Shown here piece by piece: positions 8,441 to 17,609 of a DNA stretch of 61,028 nucleotides. The first letter of the stretch is position 1; each line of letters starts with the position of its first letter. The position numbers and the translations under genes were made by a program. This DNA comes from an uncultured archaeon. Lineage in GTDB: Archaea > Thermoproteota > Nitrososphaeria_A > Caldarchaeales > Calditenuaceae. The stretch spans positions 1 through 61,028 of the forward strand of contig CAKZUF010000021.1 of NCBI GenBank assembly GCA_937921685.1, read 5' to 3'. Under the pieces are notes generated by a model. The model saw only the letters and a program-made list of their open reading frames with translations. It searched no databases and was not told the DNA's origin.

Positions 8441-9415
8441 ATGAAGAGCGCTGAAAGGGTCGTGGCTACGCAGGCGTCACCCAGTTTGAAGGACCTAGTA
8501 CTCCTACTTTTTAAGGAAGGGATTGAGCAGGAGATTACTCCAGTCCAAGTGCCAGGCCTCGGCGTGTATTACACCTTAGCAGGATTCCAGATCCAAGTTG
8601 ATAACGTATTGAAACATTATAGGGATGTGTTCCTCGAGGTAAAAAGATATGTCTCGCTTCCTTCATGCTCAGTCTGCGGCTCGACCTCCCTAAGGCTTGA
8701 AATCTCATGCCCGAGCTGCAGGCAGAGCGACTTACTCCGCGTCGACCTAGTGGTTCATTACGAGTGCGGGTTCATGGGTGGTGTAGAGGACTTTATTAGA
8801 GACACTCAGGGTCTGCTGGAAAAATGTCCGAAATGCGGCAGGTCTCTGAAAAGGGTGGGAATAGACTACGGGCGACCGGGCCTAGGATTCAGGTGTCAGC
8901 TGTGCGGAGCAATATTCCAGTACCCGCTAACTATTCTGAGATGCGACAAAGATCACTTGACAACCCTTGACAAGATTGGTGTTGAGAGATACCCAGTATT
9001 TACAGTGAGCAAGGACCTGCAAAAGGCTCGACCGATACTCGACCTTCTCCAGAGAATCCAGGCAGAGTTAGAGCATAGCCTAAACGTGGAGGTTGAGGTC
9101 TTAAGGGTTGTAAAAGGTAGGAGCAGGATGGCACATATAGTACACGCGTTGATACGCTCAGGTGATAAAGTTGTAGCCGTAGAGATCTTGGACGAGAGGT
9201 CAGATATATCGGATGCAATGGGTGTGGTTTCGAAGGCGGTCGACCTAGGCATACATTTCATAGTCATTCTGGATGAGGAGAAGGCGTTAGAGCTTAGAAA
9301 GGTGCTTAACCCGGACTACTTCACCCTGATCCCGACGAGAGAAAGGACAATAGAGAATATCAGAGACCTGCTTTTAGAGTCGGTGTATTCTTTTGTCTTC
9401 GAGAAGAGTGTCTAG
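8441..9415 (+). CDS. Multi-zinc-ribbon protein, TackOD1-like
   Basis: A 324-residue protein with paired cysteine motifs CSVCG (about 76), CPSC (about 89), a lone Cys/His cluster (HYECG), CPKCG (about 127) and CQLCG (about 152), i.e. roughly three zinc ribbons in residues 70-165. The C-terminal 130 residues are cysteine-poor alpha/beta (VVAVEILDERSD, HFIVILDEEKA) and recall restriction-endonuclease-like or receiver-like folds. The cysteine-rich part resembles the thaumarchaeal output domain (TackOD1), found in TACK signalling proteins and often near glycosyltransferases; that assignment is from memory. Its 3' end overlaps the next gene, a glycosyltransferase, by up to 23 nt. The TATA-like ATGTATAAACC at about 8404 precedes the ATG by 30 bp. 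Confidence 0.6.
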   Translation: MKSAERVVATQASPSLKDLVLLLFKEGIEQEITPVQVPGLGVYYTLAGFQIQVDNVLKHYRDVFLEVKRYVSLPSCSVCGSTSLRLEISCPSCRQSDLLRVDLVVHYECGFMGGVEDFIRDTQGLLEKCPKCGRSLKRVGIDYGRPGLGFRCQLCGAIFQYPLTILRCDKDHLTTLDKIGVERYPVFTVSKDLQKARPILDLLQRIQAELEHSLNVEVEVLRVVKGRSRMAHIVHALIRSGDKVVAVEILDERSDISDAMGVVSKAVDLGIHFIVILDEEKALELRKVLNPDYFTLIPTRERTIENIRDLLLESVYSFVFEKSV

Positions 9416-10922
9416 CAGAAGGATAATCGTTGCGACCATCTTCCTGTCACTGGTCTTATCCTCTCTAATTGCCTTCACCCGACAATCACTGGTGTTTCTA
9501 GCATACTCTATCACTGTTTTCTATATCACTTGGGGGATTTACCACATACTATTGACTATAAAGGGTGTTGGACCGGTCTTCAGACCACACACACCACCGA
9601 GCAGATTCCCTAAGGTCTCCGTGATTGTTCCAGCTATGAATGAGCCCATCCTACCGAGGACTATCGAGGTGCTTGTAAATCACCAAGCATACCCCACAGG
9701 TCTTAAGGAGGTTGTTATAGTGACCGATGACCCGCTCGGGGAGCGAGTATCGCTGTTCATGCAGCAGAAATATCCTGGGAATGTCAGAGCCCTAGCGCGG
9801 AGAGCCTTCTATCCCACCAAGCCGAGTGCCCTGAATGATGCCCTGCAACTCTGCTCGGGAGAGATTGTAGGAATTGTTGACGTGGAGGATATACCTGATT
9901 CAGATGTCTTCCAGAAGGCTGTTTCAGCGCTGGTGGACCACGGCTACGATGCCGTTCAGGCTATACTGAGAATAAACAACGAGGAGGATTCATGGATAAC
10001 GCGGGTTTTTGCATACGAGTATGCGGGCTGGTTCCGTATCTGGCTCAACGGCAGGGCTCGCCTCGGACTATACACACCGCTGGGTGGGACAGGCAACTAC
10101 TTCTGGAAGGTGGCGGCCGTGCAGGTGGGTGGCTGGGACTCGCTCAACGTGGCGGAGGACGCGGAGCTGGCTGTCCGCATGACCCTCGCCAAGATGAAGA
10201 TAGGCGTCATAGACGCTAGGCATTGGGAGGAAGCACCTGTGACCTTCAAAAAGTGGCTCAGGCAGAGGACAAGGTGGTTTAGGGGCTGGCTTCAGAGTCT
10301 CTGGAAGTACACGCCACTTCTTTGGCGGCCTAGCTTTGTGAAGAGGATAGGACTCATTAAACTTCTCTCCATCCTATTAATGCTTTTCACACCGATAGTT
10401 GTTTTGTTGAACTGGGTTAGCTTCGCTCTGACCGGGCTATGGATACTAGAGTTATACGGCTTCACACCCCCACTCCTCAGCGGTGTTTTCCCAGTATGGG
10501 CGATACTCCCAGCCTTCTTTAATGTGGTCTACATTTCAGCTTGGCTCATAGGCGGGCGCCTCGAGCGGGTTAAGACTCCCTGGTGGCACGTAATTCTACC
10601 TATGCTGTTTTACACGTATGTGATGATACCTCTCGCCAGCCTTAGGGCAATATATCAGGAGATAACCAAGCCGGTTATATGGGAGAAGACAGAGCATCCT
10701 GGCCGCGGGGTGGTTGGCTTCGTGGCGGAGACTGAAGCCAAGCAGCAGATCCCAGCAACTTACCAGCCATACGAATCCCAAGAACTAGAACTTGACGAAT
10801 ACTATACATCGTCTCAGAAAACCATCTCTGAGGGAGCCGCAATAGCGTTGTGGAGCTTCATACTCGCCCTTGACCTCTTATTCATCTGGATTCTACTATC
10901 AAACCCAAACATTCTGAGCTAG
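9393..10922 (+). CDS. Membrane glycosyltransferase, family 2 (processive, cellulose/hyaluronan synthase-like)
   Basis: The 509-residue product has two N-terminal transmembrane helices, a GT2 catalytic domain (VIVPAMNEP at about 74, nucleotide/metal-binding DVEDIPD near 165), the processive-enzyme motif RTRWFRGW near 293, and four or more C-terminal membrane helices. Such enzymes polymerise and export a polysaccharide or make N-acetylhexosamine chains. The start is TTG 9393 or, perhaps better, GTG 9408, both overlapping the upstream gene. The overlap suggests the zinc-ribbon protein controls or assists the transferase. Confidence 0.82.
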   Translation: MSSRRVSSRRIIVATIFLSLVLSSLIAFTRQSLVFLAYSITVFYITWGIYHILLTIKGVGPVFRPHTPPSRFPKVSVIVPAMNEPILPRTIEVLVNHQAYPTGLKEVVIVTDDPLGERVSLFMQQKYPGNVRALARRAFYPTKPSALNDALQLCSGEIVGIVDVEDIPDSDVFQKAVSALVDHGYDAVQAILRINNEEDSWITRVFAYEYAGWFRIWLNGRARLGLYTPLGGTGNYFWKVAAVQVGGWDSLNVAEDAELAVRMTLAKMKIGVIDARHWEEAPVTFKKWLRQRTRWFRGWLQSLWKYTPLLWRPSFVKRIGLIKLLSILLMLFTPIVVLLNWVSFALTGLWILELYGFTPPLLSGVFPVWAILPAFFNVVYISAWLIGGRLERVKTPWWHVILPMLFYTYVMIPLASLRAIYQEITKPVIWEKTEHPGRGVVGFVAETEAKQQIPATYQPYESQELELDEYYTSSQKTISEGAAIALWSFILALDLLFIWILLSNPNILS

Positions 10923-10943
10923 CAATGACTAAACTGCCAAAAT

Positions 10944-10956
10944 CTTAAATAAAGGT
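10944..10956 (+). promoter_or_regulatory. Promoter element of mmsA
   Basis: CTTAAATAAAGGT, a TATA-like element ending 14 bp before the ATG at 10970. The TATA-to-start distance fits the second ATG (10976) slightly better. A similar sequence precedes livG and the molybdoenzyme gene on the minus strand. Confidence 0.4.
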
Positions 10957-10969
10957 AACCAATACTACG

Positions 10970-12418
10970 ATGCCGATGAATGTATTAAAAAGTTTCATAG
11001 ATAATGAATTTGTTGAGTCAAAGGCTAGTGAATATCTACCAGTGTATAATCCCGCCTTTGACTCGGTAATTGCGCAGGTGCCAGTCAGTACCCAAGAAGA
11101 GATTGAGAAGGCTGTCGAGTCAGGGCTTAGGGCGTTTGAAAAATACAAGAAAACAACGCCGTCGGAAAGGGTTGCTTATCTTATTCGGATAAGAAGTCTG
11201 ATGGAGCGTGACACTGATCTGCTCGCCCGCGTTTTGGTCGAGAACCATGGAAGGACCTATGCTGAGGCTGTGGCCGAGGTTAAGAGAAGCATTGAAAACG
11301 TAGAGTCTGCCGCTGCATTGGCTTACACGCTTGCAAAGGGTGAAAAAATGGTCAATGTCTCGCCCGACATAGATCAAGAGCTAATTCGGGAGCCGTTGGG
11401 GTGTTTTGCAATAATAACACCCTTCAACATCCCGCTTCACGCATGGTCTTCTTATGTCCCCTATGCTATCGCACTAGGGTGCACAGTTGTTCACAAGCCA
11501 AGCGAGATAACACCCCTCATATTTAACGAGGTTGCCCGCATAGTCAAGGAGGCAGGTGTTCCACCCGGGGTTATGTCTATAGTTCACGGTGATGGGCGTG
11601 TTGCTGAGAGGCTGGTAAGGCATAATGGGATTCAGGGCGTAGGATTCATAGGCTCCACAAAGACGGGAAAGCTACTCTACGAGTTGGCGGCGAAGGAGGG
11701 TAAGAGGGCCTCAATAAACGCTGGAGCCAAAAATCACATGGTGGTGATGCCCGACGCGGACATGCCTAAAACTGCCGACGCGGCGGTCTCTTCTTTCTTC
11801 GGAATGTCGGGTCAGAGATGTCTGGCCGGTTCCATCCTAGTGGTTGTGAAGGGTGCAGAGAGGGTTATAGAGATGGTACTATCAAAGTCTAATCTTAGGC
11901 TTGGCTATGGCATGGATAAAGAGACAGAGATGGGGCCGATGGCTTCTCGGCAGGGGCTGGAAAGAGTCAAAAAATACATAGAGATAGGTGAGCAATACGT
12001 GAAACCTATACTGGATGGTCGATTACACCATCAGCTGAAAGACCTCCGAGGATACTTCATCGGCCCTACGATTTTCAGAGACCTTCCCCCCAGCTCACCA
12101 TTGGCAAAGGAGGAAATTTTCGGCCCCGTAATCACAATTCTCAGCGTTGAAAGCCTCGACGAAGCTATCGACCTGATAAACAACAATACTCCATACGGCA
12201 ATGCTGCCTCAATCTTCACCTCAAACCCACGGGTTGCAAGAGAGTTCTGTCTAAACGTTAACGTAGGCAATGTAGGGGTCAATATAGGCGTCCCACAACC
12301 CATGGCCTACTTCCCACTAGGGGGAAGGAAGCAATCATTCTTTGGAAACGCTCATAGCAGGGTGGATACAATAAGGTTTTTCACTGATCACAAGATAGTT
12401 ACTACGAGGTGGTGGTAA
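10970..12418 (+). CDS. mmsA: Methylmalonate-semialdehyde dehydrogenase (CoA-acylating)
   Basis: A 482-residue aldehyde dehydrogenase. The motifs AGAKNHMVVMPDAD and the catalytic cysteine in GMSGQRCLAGS (Cys284) are the MmsA signature; this branch oxidises methylmalonate or malonate semialdehyde to propionyl- or acetyl-CoA with NAD and CoA, and lacks the usual general-base glutamate of other aldehyde dehydrogenases. It serves valine, beta-alanine/pyrimidine or inositol breakdown. Here it heads a catabolic island, 1 nt before the AA_synth gene, so it may handle a semialdehyde product of the ring-opening enzymes encoded further on. Confidence 0.88.
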   Translation: MPMNVLKSFIDNEFVESKASEYLPVYNPAFDSVIAQVPVSTQEEIEKAVESGLRAFEKYKKTTPSERVAYLIRIRSLMERDTDLLARVLVENHGRTYAEAVAEVKRSIENVESAAALAYTLAKGEKMVNVSPDIDQELIREPLGCFAIITPFNIPLHAWSSYVPYAIALGCTVVHKPSEITPLIFNEVARIVKEAGVPPGVMSIVHGDGRVAERLVRHNGIQGVGFIGSTKTGKLLYELAAKEGKRASINAGAKNHMVVMPDADMPKTADAAVSSFFGMSGQRCLAGSILVVVKGAERVIEMVLSKSNLRLGYGMDKETEMGPMASRQGLERVKKYIEIGEQYVKPILDGRLHHQLKDLRGYFIGPTIFRDLPPSSPLAKEEIFGPVITILSVESLDEAIDLINNNTPYGNAASIFTSNPRVAREFCLNVNVGNVGVNIGVPQPMAYFPLGGRKQSFFGNAHSRVDTIRFFTDHKIVTTRWW

Positions 12419-12419
12419 G

Positions 12420-13025
12420 GTGAAAATAGCTGACGGAGTTCTCCTACGAAAAGTCGTTGTAGTGACTGACGAAACATATATAGAGATGGGAAACGAGCTA
12501 GGCAGACCAGTCAGAAAAAGCGCGGCGGCCGCTGTCATAAAAAATCCTTTCGCAGGTAGATATGTTGAGGACTTATCCGTATTAATAGAGGCTGGGGATT
12601 TCCTCGGGGGCTACTTAGCGAAGAAGGCCCGTGAAGCATTAGGAATAACACCAGACGCGGTCGAGAACTACGGTAAGGCAGCGATTATCGGGACAGCAGG
12701 TGAACTTGAGCATGGACATGCAATCCTCCACCCAAAGTTTGGAAGAGGCTTTAGAGAAGAGTGCGGTGGCGCAGACGTGTGTAAGGCAATAATCCCATCA
12801 TCCGCCAAAATGGGCCACCCAGGAACACCAATCGATGTACCGCTGCACTACAAGAGAGCCGCCTTTGTTCGCTCACATTATGACGCCATAGAGGTGAGGG
12901 TTCCAGACGCCCCCCTCCCTGACGAGATAGTAGTCATAGCTGCGCTATCTGACTCTGGAAGACCATTGCCCCGGATTGGGGGACTAAGGAAGGAGGAGGT
13001 TAAGGGAGAAGACGGACTCCGCTAA
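12420..13025 (+). CDS. Amino acid synthesis (AA_synth, DUF1185) family protein
   Basis: The 201-residue protein resembles the PF06684 family: KSAAAAVIKNPFAGRY near residue 35, IGTAGELEHGHAILHPKFG around 98, and GHPGTPIDVPLHYK near 137. Members have a chorismate-mutase-like fold and no proven reaction, despite the family name. They often sit in operons for degrading heterocycles or unusual amino acids. It starts at GTG 12420 immediately after the mmsA stop codon, so coupling is likely. Its end overlaps the convergent livM gene by 4 nt. Confidence 0.75.
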   Translation: MKIADGVLLRKVVVVTDETYIEMGNELGRPVRKSAAAAVIKNPFAGRYVEDLSVLIEAGDFLGGYLAKKAREALGITPDAVENYGKAAIIGTAGELEHGHAILHPKFGRGFREECGGADVCKAIIPSSAKMGHPGTPIDVPLHYKRAAFVRSHYDAIEVRVPDAPLPDEIVVIAALSDSGRPLPRIGGLRKEEVKGEDGLR

Positions 13026-13999
13026 AAGAACCAAGGAACTATCCGCCTTTTAACAAAGTCGACGATACCATTTCTGAAAAAGGCCAGCAACAAAACCAGT
13101 ATCAAACCGTATAGCACCTGGGTGAGCGGCCCTAGGAACTTTAGCGCCTCGTTTAGTATTGAAATTATGGCAGATCCGATGAAAGGTCCTAAAAGTGTTG
13201 CCCTTCCGCCAAGGATTACTATTAGCTGGACAGGTATGTCAAGGGATAAGAACCCATAGTAAGAGGGCGTTATGAGCTGGGAGAAGAGACCATACAAGGC
13301 TCCAGCATACCCTAGAAGCCCCGAGGCTAGAACCGCGGTAATCATCTTTATTTTGGCTACATCTATTCCTATTAGTCCGGAGCTGACCTCATCGTCAATT
13401 ATGCAACGAAAGGCATACCCGATCTTTGTATAGGACAGGAGATAGAAGGATATGAAGGCTGTAGTAAGCAGGGTAGCGGCCGCAAGATAGTAAAAACGCA
13501 CATATAGGGGGAGGCTATCCAACAAGCCTAGACTCACCAGCCTAACCCTAAACCCTGTTTCCCCACCGGTGATATCAACAAGTCCGATAACCAAGTTGTT
13601 GAAGGCGAGTGTGATAGCGAGAGTAAAAATCCCCGTAAATATGACGACCAGCCTCCTTCTAACGGAGAGATAGCTGACGAACCAGCCAATAAAACCTACC
13701 GTGAGGGTTGATAATATTACGCTTTCCACAACCCCTACTATGCTCTCACGTAACAGAATCCCCGTAATGTAAGCTCCAATTCCGGCGAAAGCGCCTATAC
13801 ATAGGAAAAGTTGACGCGTGAATCCGAAGAGGAAGTTGAATGAATAGGCGAATATTGTGAAGAAGAGCATCTGCGTCATAATGAAAACAACGTAGGGTGT
13901 GTTTATGAAAAGCAACGGCAAGAAGATGTAGACAGTGCAGAGTGTTATGAAAGCTATGAGTTGATTTCTCCTGGTAATACGTATCTGCGCCGTCACCAC
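13022..13999 (-). CDS. livM: Branched-chain-type ABC transporter permease LivM
   Basis: A 325-residue polytopic permease. The N-terminal half has the LivM-type stretch FNFLFGFTRQLFLCIGAFAGIGAY and the middle has the cytoplasmic coupling loop (YTKIGYAFRCIIDDEVSSGLIGID) that contacts the ATPases; GLLGYAGALYG follows. It pairs with LivH to form the channel. Its GTG start overlaps the livH stop by 7 nt. Substrates of this family include branched-chain amino acids, amides, urea and aromatic acids, so the name is by homology only. Confidence 0.85.
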   Translation of the reverse strand: MVTAQIRITRRNQLIAFITLCTVYIFLPLLFINTPYVVFIMTQMLFFTIFAYSFNFLFGFTRQLFLCIGAFAGIGAYITGILLRESIVGVVESVILSTLTVGFIGWFVSYLSVRRRLVVIFTGIFTLAITLAFNNLVIGLVDITGGETGFRVRLVSLGLLDSLPLYVRFYYLAAATLLTTAFISFYLLSYTKIGYAFRCIIDDEVSSGLIGIDVAKIKMITAVLASGLLGYAGALYGLFSQLITPSYYGFLSLDIPVQLIVILGGRATLLGPFIGSAIISILNEALKFLGPLTQVLYGLILVLLLAFFRNGIVDFVKRRIVPWFF

Positions 14000-14865
14000 C
14001 GCTCACCAATTATTCCGTAAGGCTTGATAAGAACCAATAGCATGATGAACACTAATAGAGCGACGTTTGCTAGATATGTTCCGATCATTGCGATCAAGAA
14101 GGTGTAGACTACACCTATCACTATGCCTGCAATGATAGTCCCATAAACGCTTCTAACACCGCCGACGACGCAGACCAGTAGGGCCAATATGGTGAATTCA
14201 AGCCCTGTTTCAGGTCCTACCGTCGCTACCAACCCCCTAATGTAACCCGCTGATGAGGCTAACACACCGCCTATTATAAAGACGAGTAGGCGATACCTCT
14301 TTACGCTTACACCGCAAATCAATGCGCCTACTTCGTTCTGTGTTAGAGATCTTATCGCCATACCACTCCAGCTCCTCTTAAGAAAGAGGAACAGAGCTAC
14401 AAGCGTTGTTGCCGCAATGCCTCCCGAGAGGAGTTGAGCGGTCCTAAAAGTCAGTCCTAGGAAGCTTACAGTGGGAATAGGGAGAGACAAAGTCAGGTAG
14501 GCTAGAGGAAAGGTAGACACTAAGGCACTGTGGAGGAATATGGCGAGGGCTAATGTGATGTAGAGGCCGAGGAGAACCCGTTCTTCTCCCTCAAGACCGT
14601 AAATAGGTCTTAGCACAACACGTTCGAGGAAGGATGACAAGGCTACTGCCGCCCCCAATCCGGCGAGTAGGGCAAGTGGCAAGGGTGAGCCAAATTGTAG
14701 CAGGACTGCGGCGGTTACCGTGCTTATAATCACCAGCTCACCGTGAGAGATGTTGAGGACGCCTGCTAACCCGTATATCATTGTTAAACCAGCAGCAATA
14801 AGTGAAAGAGTCAAGCCTAGGACGATACCATCTATAATTAACAGTGGAGGGAATATATCCAACAT
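13993..14865 (-). CDS. livH: Branched-chain-type ABC transporter permease LivH
   Basis: A 290-residue permease with eight or so hydrophobic helices. Characteristic segments are LAGVLNISHGELVIISTVTA near residue 33 and the coupling loop SLTQNEVGALICGVSVKRYR near 175, then ASSAGYIRGL. It is the second membrane subunit of the importer; the gene lies 2 bp after livF and overlaps livM, consistent with one operon livG-livF-livH-livM. Confidence 0.86.
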   Translation of the reverse strand: MLDIFPPLLIIDGIVLGLTLSLIAAGLTMIYGLAGVLNISHGELVIISTVTAAVLLQFGSPLPLALLAGLGAAVALSSFLERVVLRPIYGLEGEERVLLGLYITLALAIFLHSALVSTFPLAYLTLSLPIPTVSFLGLTFRTAQLLSGGIAATTLVALFLFLKRSWSGMAIRSLTQNEVGALICGVSVKRYRLLVFIIGGVLASSAGYIRGLVATVGPETGLEFTILALLVCVVGGVRSVYGTIIAGIVIGVVYTFLIAMIGTYLANVALLVFIMLLVLIKPYGIIGERW

Positions 14866-14867
14866 AG

Positions 14868-15596
14868 TTACACACCAAGATATTTGCGCATAAAAGACCC
14901 AGATGTCACAGCCTCTCTTATATCTCCCTCATAGACTATACGGCCGTTTGAAAGGATATAGCCCCTATCACATAGCTCAACGGCCTGGATCGCCCTCTGC
15001 TCAACAAGTAGTATTGATAACTCTTGTTTCGTCTCCATCAGCTGACGTAAACCGTCAAAGATGCTTTTCACTAGAAGCGGAGCCAAGCCTGTAGATGGCT
15101 CGTCTAACATCAGAACCCTCGCACCAGTCATGAGTGCCCTGCCTATCGCCAGCATTTGCTGCTCACCACCACTCATAGTACCCGCCTTCTGATTTTCACG
15201 CTCCTTTAGCCTCGGAAAAATTTTATAAACAAGCTCAAGGTTTTCGTTAAAATTCTTCCTCGCATGCTTATTAAATGCCCCGAGAAGAAGGTTCTCCTTC
15301 ACAGTCATTGCTGGAAATAGCTCTTTCTCAGCAAGCGCTAAGGCAATCCCGTCTTGAACTATTCTCTCCGGGGGCATTCCGTCTATTCTTTTACCGTTAA
15401 AAATAATTTTTCCCTTCTTAGGCTTCAATATACCCGCTATTGTTTTGAGGAGAGTGGTTTTTCCTGAGCCGTTAGGACCTAAAATGGCGACCACCTCATT
15501 TTTGCCTAGGTCCAAGGAGACATCCCAAAGTACTTGGACGTCGCCATACCCTGCGTTGAGCTCCTCGACCTTAAGTATGCTTGACAACTCTTTCAC
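14868..15596 (-). CDS. livF: Branched-chain-type ABC transporter ATPase LivF
   Basis: A roughly 242-residue ATPase with Walker A (GPNGSGKTT), the signature MSGGEQQMLAIGRAL, Walker B (VLMLDEPSTGLAP) and the LivF-type ending SGSFMRKYLGV. The frame is open to 15626, but the GTG at 15596 gives the normal LivF N-terminus (ILKVEELNAGYGDVQVL shortly after) and overlaps livG by 26 nt instead of 56. One of the two nucleotide-binding subunits of the importer. Confidence 0.87.
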   Translation of the reverse strand: MKELSSILKVEELNAGYGDVQVLWDVSLDLGKNEVVAILGPNGSGKTTLLKTIAGILKPKKGKIIFNGKRIDGMPPERIVQDGIALALAEKELFPAMTVKENLLLGAFNKHARKNFNENLELVYKIFPRLKERENQKAGTMSGGEQQMLAIGRALMTGARVLMLDEPSTGLAPLLVKSIFDGLRQLMETKQELSILLVEQRAIQAVELCDRGYILSNGRIVYEGDIREAVTSGSFMRKYLGV

Positions 15597-16320
15597 CAAG
15601 GTAAGCCTCAACAACCTTATCGTCAACGACTATCTCTTCTGGCTTCCCCTCGGCTATTTTTTCTCCTTGGTTTAATACGGTTACTTGGTCGGCGAGAGAG
15701 GAGACAGCGCTAATTACATGTTCAACCCATATAATTGTGAGATTGTACTCCTTTCTTATCCTTTTGAAAAGATCGATAGCGTCTTCTATTTCCATAGGGT
15801 TTAAACCGCTCATATATTCATCGACCAATAGAAGACACGGTTTCGAAGCTAGGGCTCGTGCCAGCTCAACTTTCTTTCGCTCCTGAATGTTAAGTTGCCC
15901 TCCCTTAACTGTTGCCTTGTCCGCGATACCTACCATTTCTAAAACATCATTGACATATTTTTCAAGCATGTCTCCTTTCAGACGGCCGCTGAATAGTGCT
16001 CCCGCCATTACATTGTCTACAACGGTTAAGTCTTTAAAAACTCGCGGTATCTGGAGAGTTCTGCTAATCCCCATGCGACAGATGACATGGGGAGGTTTAC
16101 CAGTAATGTTCCTACCTTCAAAAAGAATCTTCCCCTCAGAAGGCTTTACAACGCCATTTATTACGTTGAATAAGGTGGTCTTCCCCGCACCATTTGGGCC
16201 TATTATAGCCCTGATTTCACCTTTTTCAACCCCAAGATTAACCTTTCTCAAGGCTGGTAACCCGCCGAAGAAAACGCTTATGCCTGTGCATTCAATGATA
16301 TTCAAAGTAACATTGCACAC
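15571..16320 (-). CDS. livG: Branched-chain-type ABC transporter ATPase LivG
   Basis: A 249-residue ATPase with Walker A (GPNGAGKTT) and the LivG-specific length. It is divergent where most ABC proteins are not: the LSGGQ/LSYGQ signature is replaced by LNIQERKK, and Walker B reads LLVDEYMSGLNP with Tyr where Pro is usual. The LivF partner keeps canonical motifs, so one of the two composite ATP sites may be weak. GTG at 16320 is supported by a TATA-like element (16345-16357) about 25-37 bp upstream. First gene of the minus-strand transporter operon. Confidence 0.85.
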   Translation of the reverse strand: MCNVTLNIIECTGISVFFGGLPALRKVNLGVEKGEIRAIIGPNGAGKTTLFNVINGVVKPSEGKILFEGRNITGKPPHVICRMGISRTLQIPRVFKDLTVVDNVMAGALFSGRLKGDMLEKYVNDVLEMVGIADKATVKGGQLNIQERKKVELARALASKPCLLLVDEYMSGLNPMEIEDAIDLFKRIRKEYNLTIIWVEHVISAVSSLADQVTVLNQGEKIAEGKPEEIVVDDKVVEAYLGERVVKHT

Positions 16321-16344
16321 CTCCCGGAGAAGGGGGATGCTGCA

Positions 16345-16357
16345 ACTTTTACTTAAA
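16345..16357 (-). promoter_or_regulatory. Promoter element of the livGFHM operon
   Basis: Read on the minus strand this is TTTAAGTAAAAGT, centred about 31 bp before the GTG start of livG. It resembles the elements before mmsA (10944-10956) and the molybdoenzyme gene (21156-21167). Confidence 0.45.
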
Positions 16358-16628
16358 CCTTGTCTCCTTCAGGTCATTTGATGTCAAATAATTGTTAATC
16401 CGCTTTTCTGGCTGAGTCTCTGTGAGTAGTTTGTATGGAAGCACCATCCGCTCATTCTCTCCTCTACGTGTATGTGTCCAGCCTATTCTGGGTCTCATTT
16501 AGTATTCATGGATATCGACGATGCGTATGTCTCACATTTTATCTAAATTAGTGTAAAGGCTATTCCAGCAATCACAATACATCGGGGAGAAACTCGAGCA
16601 AAAGCTTATAACAGTTGTGAAATCCCTT
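16358..16628. other. Intergenic region, nothing recognised
   Basis: This stretch between the livG promoter and the 3' end of the LLM oxidoreductase gene holds no ORF or RNA gene I can support. Confidence 0.4.
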
Positions 16629-17609
16629 TCACACCAGATGTGTGAAGAGGTCTTCAACGACGTGTTTTAGAAGACGCTCCTCGAAGGTAATTGGATTAAG
16701 AACTACCCAATCAACACCCTCGAGTACTTCGATACGTTTCCTAATTTTAGCTGCTATCTCCTCGGCCGTTCCCAAAAGATAGTGATCCTTCCAGTATTCA
16801 AGATTCATTCCGGAGAAGTTGGAGAACCTTTGTGATACTTCTCCTACAGACTCACCTGGCCCCAGTATGTAGACAAAGTTAGAGTAGATTCTCGTAATTT
16901 TGTAGGGGTCGCGGCCTATCTCCTGTGCAAATTTTTTGATTTTACGCCAGTCGTCTGAAACCATTTCAGGCGTGGAGCTTGAATGCGGTATCCATCCATC
17001 CGCATAACGGGCTACGCGTTGAAGTACGCGATCAATGTTTTTTGCAGCCATCCCATAGAGAATTTCATGTGGCTGTGTACCTCCACCTATCCAAATTGGC
17101 GGATGGGGCTTTTGCAAAGGCTTAGGCTCGAGCTCTAAACCATCGACTGAGAAGAACTTACCGTTGAATGTTATTCTCTCTTCTGTCCATAGTTTTTTAA
17201 GGAGTGGAAGATATTCCTCCATGATCGCACCCCTTTTCTCTAAGGGTATGTTGAGGAGCTTAAACTCTTCAGGGTTCCAACCTACACCGACACCCATTAC
17301 AAGTCTTCCGCCAGAGAAGATGTCAAGAGTAGCCGTCTGTTTCGCTAGTAGGTAGGGGTTTCGGAGAGGCAGGACTAGGACCATAGTTCCGATCTTAGCT
17401 TTTTTCGTAACGGATGCTACAAAGCTAAGCGTGGTGAGTGGATCGTGCCAACTCGTCGAGTAGGCCGGTCGAGAAGTTAGAATATGGTCAATAACAAAAA
17501 ACCCTTCTACTCCTAACTCCTCAGCCATTGACACATAGTCTTTTAGTGTTTCAAAAGAAGAAAAACTTCCGGGTCTAGCGTAAGTTGGAAGTCTGAGCCC
17601 TAGCTTCAT
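16629..17609 (-). CDS. LLM-class (luciferase-like) F420- or flavin-dependent oxidoreductase
   Basis: A 326-residue TIM-barrel protein. Family features include GFFVIDHILT near residue 36, TTLSFVASVTKKAKIGTMVL near 62, NPYLLAKQTATLDIFSGGRLVMGVGVGWN around 84-112, and PPIWIGG near 170. In archaea such proteins usually use coenzyme F420, while some (RutA-type) are flavin monooxygenases that open pyrimidine rings; sequence alone does not decide. It directly follows the amidohydrolase gene with no gap, so both probably act on the same compound. Confidence 0.8.
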   Translation of the reverse strand: MKLGLRLPTYARPGSFSSFETLKDYVSMAEELGVEGFFVIDHILTSRPAYSTSWHDPLTTLSFVASVTKKAKIGTMVLVLPLRNPYLLAKQTATLDIFSGGRLVMGVGVGWNPEEFKLLNIPLEKRGAIMEEYLPLLKKLWTEERITFNGKFFSVDGLELEPKPLQKPHPPIWIGGGTQPHEILYGMAAKNIDRVLQRVARYADGWIPHSSSTPEMVSDDWRKIKKFAQEIGRDPYKITRIYSNFVYILGPGESVGEVSQRFSNFSGMNLEYWKDHYLLGTAEEIAAKIRKRIEVLEGVDWVVLNPITFEERLLKHVVEDLFTHLV

